From: Protonemura montana
Lineage: Eukaryota; Arthropoda; Insecta; Plecoptera; Nemouridae
Length of the DNA stretch: 64,000 bases
NCBI GenBank assembly: GCA_947568835.1
Contig: OX387606.1
Coordinates: 17,641,940-17,705,939, forward strand
Direction: 5' to 3'
This document shows, one piece after another, positions 37,516 through 47,400 of the stretch. Numbering within the stretch: position 1 is the stretch's first letter; each line of letters starts with the position of its first letter. A program made the translations under genes and the position numbers. The notes under the pieces are model-generated. The model saw only the letters and a list, made by a program, of their open reading frames with translations, did not search any database and was not told the origin of the DNA.

Positions 37516-38628
37516 ACATTTTTTTGTTATCCATCATACCAATCATTTTTCAGAGCAAAAAAAATTGTTTCAATTATATTTTCGAAGAAAATTTAGTTCC
37601 AGCTTGGCTACCAGGTGGCGTCAGTGTCGCACTGCTACCCAAGGTCATGCCATAAAGGTGAAAAAAATGTTACAATTTTCAGTGAATATCATGGTCTCAA
37701 GTGGCAGTGTCTGCAACAAGGCGGTCCCGCACATGCACGACTTGAGGCGATAAGCCCCAGGGACCGCGCAAATGACATACATGGGCACTTGCCCAAAGCG
37801 TCCACCTGCAGACTACCAAAACTCATGCGTTACATGCACAGAGTGAGGAAAGTCCCCACTTGGGCTGAATCCTGCCTCCAGCAATGGGCACGAGCAGCTT
37901 TCGGCCACTGCAACTCAACAGAGCTTCCATCGCTTTCCAAGATTCGAAATCAATCCGCAAGACGGCAGTGCCCGACTGGTCGTGAGCCAGCTGATACCAT
38001 TTTACGATCACTCGTCCTCTGGTCTTATAACAAGTATCACCGAACCCGCAGTCGAGTTAACTAGCAAAATGACCGCTAGCGCAACCTGTTGGGTATCAAA
38101 CGAACTTGATCAATTAATATTGGACATCGATCGGTAACCGGATACTACTCGCTCGGCTTGCATTATCGAGTAGCAATTTATAGGCACCAAAATAACCGGC
38201 CTTGTCAGTTATCGTATAGTGGCCGGGCGGCTGAGTTGGCTGCCTCCAGCGCAGAATGTTCTTGGTCAATTCCCGACGGATGCTGTTTTTTTTTTTTTTT
38301 TTTTTGGGGGGGGGGGGGAAGACTTGCTGTGACAAATGAAAAAATATTGCAATCCGTTAAACGACCATGCAGCAAAAAAAATTTAATTTAATTGACCTGA
38401 ATCCGAAAATCTTAAAACATCGGTTGCATTGGCCTCCCTTATGTAATTCTGTCTCTATTGACATCCCTTTTAGTTATACAACGTTATTATTCTTTGGAAA
38501 AAATTAGATCGTTCAATATTTCGGCTACATGGTTTGTTGTCGTACTTTATTTTGCCGCCAGACTTTATTAGTTACAAAGGTAACGTCCTAAAAATTAATC
38601 AAACCATCTTTTTTTCTAGACCTGGTGT

Positions 38629-39235
38629 TGACCCAGTGCTAACATTAACATTGCCTCACCTATACGGTGGAACCCGGTGTTGACATTAACATTGCCTCAC
38701 CTATACGGTGGAACCCGGTGTTGACATTAACATTGCCTCACCTATACGGTGGAACCCGGTGTTGACATTAACATTGCCTCACCTATACGGTGGAACCCGG
38801 TGTTGACATTAACATTGCCTCACCTATACGGTGGAACCCGGTGTTGACATTAACATTGCCTCACCTAAACGGTGGAACCCGGTGTTGACATTAACATTGC
38901 CTCACCTATACGGTGGAACCCGGTGTTAACATTAACATTGCCTCACCTATACGGTGGAACCCGGTGTTGACATTAACATTGCCTCACCTAAACGGTGGAA
39001 CCCGGTGTTAACATTAACATTGCCTCACCTATACGGTGGAACCCGGTGTTGACATTAACATTGCCTCACCTATACGGTGGAACCCGGTGTTAACATTAAC
39101 ATTGCCTCACCTATACGGTGGAACCCGGTGTTAACATTAACATTGCCTCACCTATACGGTGGAACCCGGTGTTGACATTAACCGTGTGTTGATTTTATCA
39201 TCGCCTCGGCTTAAAAGAGAAAACTTGGTGCTATC
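38629..39235. repeat. Minisatellite A, 41-bp unit, 13 near-identical copies plus a diverged one
   Basis: The core ttgcctcacc recurs exactly every 41 bp from 38651 to 39143 (13 copies), with the unit containing gacattaacattgcctcacc and then tatacggtggaacccggtgt. The few variants are tat/taa before acgg and gac/aac at the unit start. At 39183-39235 there is a clearly diverged copy (gtgttgattttatcatcgcc) that leads directly into minisatellite B. Confidence 0.95.
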
Positions 39236-40600
39236 CAGGTTATTTGATATCAGCTGGCTGGATCCTATGCTCTATCCAGGTTATTTGATATCAGCTGGCT
39301 GGATCCTATGCTCTATCCAGGTTATTTGATATCAGCTGGCTGGATCCTATGCTCTATCCAGGTTATTTGAGATCAGCTGGCTGGATCCTATGCTCTATCA
39401 AGGTTATTTGATATCAGCTGGCTGGATCCTATGCTCTATCAAGGTTATTTGATATCAGCTGGCTGGATCCTATGCTCTATCCAGGTTATTTGATATCAGC
39501 TGACTGGATCCTATGCTCTATCAAGGTTATTTGATATCAGCTGGCTGGATCCTATGCTCTATCAAGGTTATTTGAGATCAGCTGGCTGGATCCTATGCTC
39601 TATCCAGGTTATTTTAGATCAGCTGGCTGGATCCTATGCTCTATCCAGGTTATTTGATATCAGCTGGCTGGATCCTATGCTCTATCAAGGTTATTTGATA
39701 TCAGCTGGCTGGATCCTATGCTCTATCAAGGTTATTTTAGATCAGCTGACTGGATCCTATGCTCTATCCAGGTTATTTTAGATCAGCTGGCTGGATCCTA
39801 TGCTCTATCAAGGTCATTTTAGATCAGCTGGCTGGATCCTATGCTCTATCCAGGTTATTTGATATCAGCTAGCTGGATCCTATGCTCTATCCAGGTTATT
39901 TTAGATCAGCTGGCTGCATTCTATGCTCTATCCAGGTTATTTTAGATCAGCTGACTGGATCCTATGCTCTATCAAGGTTATTTGATATCAGCTGGCTGGA
40001 TCCTATGCTCTATCAAGGTCATTTTAGATCAGCTGGCTGGATCCTATGCTCTATCCAGGTTATTTGATATCAGCTAGCTGGATCCTATGCTCTATCCAGG
40101 TTATTTTAGATCAGCTGGCTGGATCCTATGCTCTATCAAGGTTATTTGATATCAGCTGGCTGGATACTATGCTCTATCAAGGTTATTTGATATCAGCTGG
40201 CTGGATCCTATGCTCTATCCAGGTTATTTGATATCAGCTGGCTGGATACTATGCTCTATCAAGGTTATTTGATATCAGCTGGCTGGATACTATGCTCTAT
40301 CCAGGTTATTTGATATCAGCTGGCTGGATACTATGCTCTATCCAGGTTATTTTAGATCAGGTGGCTGGATCCTATGCTCTATCCAGGTTATTTGAGATCA
40401 GCTGGCTGGATCCTATGCTCTATCCATGTTATTTGAGATCAGCTGGCTGGATCCTATGCTCTATCGAGGTTATTTGAGATCAGCTGGCTGGATCCTATGC
40501 TCTATCAAGGTAATTTTAGATCAGCTGGCTGCATTCTATGCTCTATCCAGGTTATTTTAGATCAGCTGGCTGGATCCTTTGCTCTATCCGCTTTATTTAA
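39236..40600. repeat. Minisatellite B, 41-bp unit, about 33 copies
   Basis: The unit contains gatatcagctggctggatcc and then tatgctctatccaggttattt. The period is also 41 bp. Frequent variants are gatatc/gagatc/ttagatc, ccagg/caagg and ggctgg/gactgg. Rare variants recur 205 bp apart (39746 and 39951; 39810 and 40015; 39869 and 40074), showing a five-unit higher-order duplication. Because 41 is not a multiple of 3, several frames stay open as repetitive peptides; I do not consider these coding. Confidence 0.95.
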
Positions 40601-40619
40601 AACTAGTGCTTTGCCCTAG

Positions 40620-40657
40620 GCGCCCTCCGGGCGCGGTGACAGGGGGCTTCGCCCCCT
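40620..40657. repeat. Two tandem GC-rich stem-loops next to the minisatellite
   Basis: gcgccc-tcc-gggcgc (40620-40634) and agggggc-ttc-gccccct (40641-40657) are perfect 6-bp and 7-bp stems with 3-nt loops, 6 bp apart, in otherwise AT-rich DNA directly after the last 41-bp unit. They may be a terminal structure of a transposon, for example Helitron-like, but no diagnostic end was established. Confidence 0.6.
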
Positions 40658-40948
40658 TTTTAAGGCACACGCCACGTAAAGCGTCGAACACTAAAGTTTT
40701 TTGCATGTATCCCCAAACGTTTCAAACGTACCCCCAAAAAGTGCCCAAAATTACCCCGCGGTCTTCCAGACCTCATTAACTTACTGTAAGCCGTCAATTC
40801 CAACCCATCGCTAAAAGTTTCAAAAGACAATCATAAAAAATCAAAGCGCACTATTTAATTTTGCCCAAAATTGCCCCTAGATACGGGAATACTATCCCCC
40901 CACGACAAACCTTCAATTTCAGCAAGCTTCTAACCTGCTGGTGCTCTT

Positions 40949-40996
40949 TATGGTGCTCTTCGACAGAATAGCACTCTTCTGTCGAAGAGCACCATA
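40949..40996. repeat. Perfect 20-bp inverted repeat with 8-nt loop
   Basis: Arm tatggtgctcttcgacagaa (40949-40968) and its exact reverse complement (40977-40996) enclose tagcactc. A direct partial copy of the arm, gtgctctt, lies just before it at 40941. Confidence 0.9.
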
Positions 40997-41190
40997 ACGT
41001 GCTGGCGCCGCATTAAAAAATTTGATGATAATCAATTGAATCGAAATTATATTTGTAAAGATCGGCTTACATAATTTGAACAATGAAATCAAAAAAGCGG
41101 TATGGATCTTGTTGAGTAGATTGGAAAAAACACAAAAAATTTGTTTTTATTACGTAATATTTCTTTATTCCTAATGTTGTTTAGGTATAA

Positions 41191-41251
41191 GTATATATAT
41201 ATATATTTATATGTGTATATTAAAAAAAAAGTTGTAATTTGTAAATTTGTA

Positions 41252-41282
<31 letters not shown>

Positions 41283-41286
41283 TTTA
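41191..41286. repeat. TA microsatellites and T tract
   Basis: Two runs of alternating TA, about 41191-41206 and 41249-41273, the second followed by a T run. These are simple sequence repeats. Confidence 0.85.
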
Positions 41287-41624
41287 TTCGAAAGCTAAAT
41301 AATCACATTGAAATTATGATTGAGTCACCTGGAATATCGTGACATGGATTAACCCTACTGGATTATTGCCACACTCGACGTATCGATGATCCAGTACTGG
41401 GAATTCACAAATAATCTGACAATATTCCGGTCGGGATACCGTCACATTGCTCGTGTCGCGGTGTCTCGTCACACAACGTTCAATCACAGCCGTCACAACC
41501 TGTCACACTTTTCATTAGTCTGTTCGGGAGAGAGGTTAGAGGGATGAAATTCAATACAATAACGTCATTCGTCTTGCTTATTAATCACCTGACAACATAG
41601 ATTCGTGGAGGAATTCTGTTGTTC

Positions 41625-41800
41625 GTGTTGTACCGTCCTTCGGAAGGGACGTTAAGTTGGTGGTCCCCTTGGTGCTCTTCAACCGGAGTAAGCTACGTGC
41701 CGCCGCCGGGTTTCCCCTCCTCCTTTTTAGGCTAGGTTAGGTTCATCATCATCCTTACATTCGCAGTCGCCATTAGACCAGTGCCACAGGACCAGATGTC
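41625..41800 (+). repeat. Possible retroelement tail with ggac/gtcc hairpins
   Basis: cgtccttcggaagggacg is a near-perfect palindrome, followed by gttaag and ggtcccctt, a GC-rich patch, then ggctaggttaggtt and catcatcatcc. The arrangement looks like the 3' region of a SINE or LINE, but I cannot assign it. Confidence 0.3.
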
Positions 41801-42850
41801 AAAACAGTGAGTACATGAACCCAAAGTTTTTTTTTGCCACCTGTATGTTACATGCAAATTGCAGTTTTTTTTTCAGGAAAAAAAGGAAAAAAAAAATACA
41901 AAAAATACCAAATCAATCATTTTCATTTTTACCTGTTCACGGGGAGTTGCGCTAGGGCTGTTTCGACGCCTCCAAAATGACGCCGTCGACGTCGTCAAGG
42001 TTGCAGAGGTTTCAGGAACAAGTAACGGTACAGGTTGCAAAATATGTCAGGAAGAATCAACGCAGTTTTTCATATTAAACTAGGCGTTTGAGTTAAAATG
42101 AGGTAATAATATGTAGTAAAATTGAGTTCACGAATTATCTTTACGCATTTTTAGAGCACTGTTATAGCCTGTTACATAATGTCGAGTTAAAAAATAACTG
42201 GAGATTGAGATCTCAAGTATCTGATTGGTTGTAACCATGGAGACGAGTCTTAACTTTCAGTTATAAGCAAACATTGTGAAACTGCCCCTTTATAATATAG
42301 ATGCATGCTAATCCGAAGCTATTTTTCATTATTATATGCTACAAACGCATTAGAAAATTCAAGAATTATGAGTAAAATCGAAATTATAATTGTATAGAAT
42401 CGGCAAACCAAGAAAGGCGGTGTGTATCTTGTTGAAAAGATCTGGAAATAAAGCAAAAAAAAAATGTTATTATGAAATTTTTCTTAATTTATATACTTTT
42501 TTATAGCTTCATATTTATTGTTATATTTATATTTATTTATGGAGTTATATTTATTTTTATACTTACAAGTAACCTTTTTAGGTTAGTAAATTTAAATAAC
42601 CGTTCTGTCGTTGTCAGCTAAGCTAGATTTTCCGAGCCCTGAATAGCTAGGTCACAAGCGGCACACTCGCGTACAGCCTCCAGCCTATACGTAAGGCGTA
42701 ACGCAGCTCCATCGAGACAGAAAAACGCAACTCGATTCTCGAAATAAACTGGCTCGTGTATCAGGCGAGTAGAATGTAAAAAAGGTATGTGCTGTTTAAC
42801 TGGTTATTTGACAATTGATTTATAACGTAAAATCTGCATGAGTCTCTCGT

Positions 42851-42920
42851 CGTATCGGTAGTCGAGCGGTGAGCGTGCTAGGTCTGCAAATCGAATATAT
42901 CATGTTCGAGTCGGTGAAAG
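42851..42920 (+). repeat. tRNA-derived SINE head
   Basis: A box TAGTCGAGCGG at 42859-42869 fits the RNA polymerase III consensus, and B box GTTCGAGTC is at 42904-42912. The intervening arms do not form a good tRNA. Confidence 0.5.
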
Positions 42921-44127
42921 TCGATGTATTTTGGATTTTAGATTCAAGCTCATTTAGTTTTTTTTCCCTATCATTTTTATGTTGCCCATAATTTTAATGT
43001 CATTTTGATTATATGTGTCTTTATTTACTGTGCAAAACTTATAACAATAAATTCTATTAAGTTTGTTTGGCCCACCTGGAAAACAGGAGCTGTTGGAGGA
43101 GATTATAGGTATCTTTAGCAAAACTTTGACAACTATTTGAGATTCCCTTCCAAAATTTTATTCAATTCTGAGACAGAGAAATTCACAATGACATGTTCAG
43201 GTAGGTTTAATTAAATTGATACACCGTAACACCAATGTTCAAACAACAGCCAACAGCTAGAGACAAGAGCCTCGTCAACAGGCTAACCACAGCAAAGGAA
43301 GAACAATTCTATAAACTTCCGTTCTAACAATCAATTTGTTTGGTTCCGAGCGTTTCGTCGCCGGCAGTCAAATTTGAGTAAGAGATCAACGCATAATAGT
43401 AGGCATTAAAATTCGTGCACATTACTACAATCGATTCGACTGCTTAAAAATCAAAAATTAAAACGCAACAAGAAAAGAAAAATTACTTAAAGAAGGTATT
43501 AGCATGGTATCTTTAGCTTACATAGACCTCAGTAAAAATAAGAGCGCCACGTCTGGTATTTCGTAGGGATGGATACCGTTCGGCGTTAGAGGGAAATAAC
43601 GCCACCTTACATGATAAGACATCGTTAAATGTCCAGATTTTGTCGGAAGCAGCATTCTCTTGGTGAATAGATTGAGAGACATTGATGGAATGTGTATGTC
43701 AGGTCTTTGTAAGCCTAGACGGTAGCCAAAGCTAAAAAAACGAAAAAAATAAAAACACTCTCAAGAAAGAAGCGATTCATGGCAGATGATTTTACACACT
43801 TGATGAAAGTGAAATGAAAAAAATTAGCTCAAAAACAAAACTGTCTTGTCAGTAAACTACAAACAATCATTCAAATTTTCATAGAAAAGATCATTATTCT
43901 TGTTGGATCAATCCAACCTGTCTAGTAAATAAAAACAAATAAATTAAATTGGCAGTACTGGTTAAAAAAAATCCTAATTCCTAAAAGAGATAGTTCTGTA
44001 AGTAGTTGATTTGACAGTCGTACGAATCGAAAAACTCCAAATGAAACCTCAACAAAGCAAGAGTCGGTAGTCGAGACTAGGAAATGTGAACTGCTAGTTA
44101 TCGCAAGAAAGTCGAAAGAAGAAGGTG
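42921..44127. other. Intergenic DNA and likely TMEM131 3' UTR
   Basis: AT-rich and without a supported gene. Part must be the 3' UTR of the minus-strand TMEM131 gene. I found no convincing AATAAA close to the stop; TTTATT motifs on the plus strand occur only about 1 kb away, near 43020 and 43155. Confidence 0.4.
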
Positions 44128-44411
44128 CTACTCGTTGCGCGGGTTCGAGTTCCAAGGGTCGGCCGACTGCGGTGTCCAGATGTTGCTGAGTGAGCGGAAC
44201 GGGTCGTACGCCTGTACGCGTTCCACGTCCTCCTCGACGGGCTGGTACGAATTGTCGGCCCACGGTGCTGACCACGTCGAGTCCACCACGGAGCTCCACC
44301 AGAGCGCGGCGGCGTGAGGCGCAGGTGCCGCGGGCTCTACTGGGCTGTACTGTGCCTCACCAACCGCAGGGATGTACAGCGGGTCCCACAGCGACTGCCA
44401 TATCACAGGCT
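44128..44411 (-). CDS. TMEM131: TMEM131 last exon: conserved Trp-rich C-terminus
   Basis: It encodes the end of the protein, with several W-containing motifs ([25 protein letters not shown]) and the terminal [17 protein letters not shown]. This resembles the conserved C-terminal tail of vertebrate TMEM131, the part known to bind TRAPPC8. The TAG stop is at 44128-44130. Confidence 0.88.
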
Positions 44412-47400
44412 CTGGCGGCGCAATGGAGAACATTCTTTGTAGTTTGCATTTTTTGGGTTACATATGGTGTCAGCAAAGTAAATCACCATTCATAATCAAT
44501 ACGAATCACCATTATCATTCATTCAAAAATCATTCAAAACTGTGGAGAGTGGCTTTATGAACTGTTGTAAGCGAAAGAAGTATCGGATCTTTGTGGCATG
44601 AAAGCACATTGTTTATTTTAGAATAAAATGGATATGTGGGCTTACTCATGAATCATTATGATTAAGTTGATCTCATAACTAGCACAGGTTAAGAAACATT
44701 GGAGAAAACTACAGCACGCAAAGTTGCGTGAATTATGGCCAGAGAAGTTTCCAAGTGAGTTTCCAAGTACAGCATCCTAGACTTTGAGGAAATCTTAGTG
44801 GACAGTAAAAAACAGCCAACCTTATACCAGGTAAATCTATATCTGTTTATAGAGTTACATCATTTACATTAAAGTGACAAATTCGCAATGACAAATTCAC
44901 CGACCTGTGCATCTAACCAAACGTATACGTTAATACGGAATACGTTAATCAACACCACCAAGATCTAGTAAGCTTCACTTCACTTGCTTGGTCTGGTCTG
45001 ACCCTCGTTGCCCCAGAAATTCGAGAGGCTGCCACTACTCACCTTGCGCCGCAAACTGGTTGTGGTTCTGCTGGCGGTACTCCTCTGCCTCACGCTCGCG
45101 TATCTTCATCTGCTCTTGGTGCATCTGCATGCGTGCCATTGCATCCTGTTGCTGCCAGAGCTCAGCATCGTATTGCTCAGCAACCATCGGAAGATGCTGT
45201 GCCGACTCGTGTGCAAATGGGCTCGCAAACAGACTCGAAGACTCCTGGAACACCCAGATGTGGCGTAAGTTTACGTTTTTACGGCAGGATTCGAGAAAGG
45301 CTATGAGTAAGAAATTGATAAGAAAAAAAAAATGTAATAGGACATTAACTTGATGTCTCATTAAATTATCATTCTTTGAAAAAACTTTGCAACTGTCATT
45401 CAGCTTGCAAAGAGGCTGAATATTCCCTCTTCCTCCTCAACTCTTCCATCCACACTCATGCAACTAGAAGAAGGAAAGAAATTCACATCGTTCCACACCT
45501 CACTTCCCTCTTCACACAAAGTCCCCCCTACTTATGTTCAAAAATATAAAACCAACTCCCTACCCACATCAAAGAATCCACCCAACGCAGCGCCCTCGAG
45601 GAATATCTCACCACAACAACACACCATGGCCCCCTAGCCCCTCCACAATGAAGACTAATTTTGATATACTATCATACCATTATTATTATTAAGCTCATAC
45701 AGATATGATGTACCTGTTTGCAGCAATAACTAAATCTGAAATCTGAAATCTGAGGCAAACACAAAACTGCCATATTCACACTTTTAGAAGCAGTTATTTT
45801 TAAGTGGAGTGTTATCAGTGAAATTTTGTTTAAATTCAAGCTTTTGTAATTGGCAAAGCTGCCTAAAATTTTAAATAAGAACTAACAAGTAAGTAAATCA
45901 ATAATTAAGTTCATAGGCTTCGCCAGAGGCTTGGCGTGAATGTTAAACTGAGCAAACTGAACTGAGCAAATAGTCCTCCAGCACGCGGTACTGGTGGTGA
46001 CCACCCGATTGCACTTGCGGCCGTCCTTTTTACCACTCTTTTAATAATTACGACTCAAAACATCTATCCATATATGTCAATCGTTGAGATAAGGGTAAGT
46101 TGAGATAAATTGAGCGGAAACTAGTCTCAAATACGATTAATGTGCGAGAAATAATGAAATGAATTTCTTAGCACTTGTAACGAAGGTGACTCCAATCTAG
46201 TTGACCTCCATTTTTGTCGGCAAAGTAGTCATTTGGCGGCCAATTTTTGCAAAGACAGTTTAACGTTGGTGCTAGGCTTTTGCCTAAACTAAATGTTTTA
46301 ATGATCAAAACCAAAACCAGAGGAACAGCAGATGAGATTGGAGCAGGTTTAACACTGCAGACTCAAATGCCAAAATGGCAATTTCAGAAGTTGGACCATA
46401 GAACTGGAAAAAAAGTCTTGTCAAACCAAGGCCACAAAGGCAGACTTCTAACCTGCAACTGTGCCTCGTTCCCCTCTGTGAAGTTGACCCACGCGTTGTT
46501 GACGGCCTTCTTGGGCCCGATCGGCCCAAGCCCAGCGGGCATCATCGGCGGAGCCTTGCGCGGAGCGGGCACCTCGTACTGCGGGACTGGGGGCACCTCG
46601 TAGGGAGCTGCGGGTGGCGGAGGAGCGGGCTTACGCGGGGCAAGCACAGTTGAGTACGAGGGGCTCTCGTTTCGAGCTACCACGTCGCTGAATGAAGCAC
46701 GATTCTCCATCCACACGTTGCGTGGCGGTGGCGAAGCACGCACTGGCAGCACGTGGCAAACCTCGGGCGGCTTGCTCTTCTCCGCTCCACTGTTGAGGGA
46801 AAGTGGGAATTAAAATTTGGGGACTTCAACCTTTTTACTTAAACCATGCACAGCAAATATAGTATACACAGATGAACTACCGAAAGCACAGACCGAAAGG
46901 TTAAGCCAAAGAAATGATATTAAGTAGATTGCATTTTGCTTCTGAGCACGTTAGCATTGAAATTGTAAGAAAGGCAAGAAAACACTTTTCGATGATCAGC
47001 AATGCGAGCACTAAATTACAAATAATGCCATTTATCGGAAGAAGTCTTACGCTATTTTGGTTTGCAGGCGAGGGAAATTATGTCGAAAAATATGGCTTTT
47101 TTGGGGTAAGGGAGCTTACCTCAAAAAAGCCATATTTTGCCAGATTCTGTACAAAAACTAGTTTCCAAATCTAAACCTCGTCTACCCAATGTAAGAAAAC
47201 CCAGATTGGCAAGTTGAACTTGAGCACTTGAGGTTTGAGAAGAAATATTAACGTTGAAGATCCGAGTATTATCGAATTGGTATACAGAAGTTATGGGGCA
47301 AGAGTAGCAAAAGATCTCAGCTAAAGACACAACTCCAATGCAAAAAAATTGTAAGTATCATGATTTGTCCTGTTCTTTTTACAGCAAAAATCTTTCATAA

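Noticed and set aside
37615-38064. 149-aa plus-strand frame
   Set aside because: It lies in a SINE-rich spacer; the composition looks random and no domain is visible. It could be a decayed repeat.
38629-39180. CRISPR-like array
   Set aside because: The repeats are directly adjacent with no unique spacers, and the DNA is animal nuclear; this is a minisatellite.
39554-40477. Open frames encoding 41-residue repeats (for example around MLYQGYL and SAGWILCS)
   Set aside because: They arise because a 41-bp repeat without stops stays open in several frames. No start context, splice context or protein resemblance supports them.
40617-40660. Bacterial-type transcription terminators or bacterial contamination
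   Set aside because: The two GC hairpins look terminator-like, but they directly adjoin the minisatellite in animal DNA and have no bacterial genes nearby.
41735-41755. Interstitial TTAGG telomere repeat
   Set aside because: Only two or three imperfect ttagg motifs occur within a probable retroelement tail; this is too short to be meaningful.
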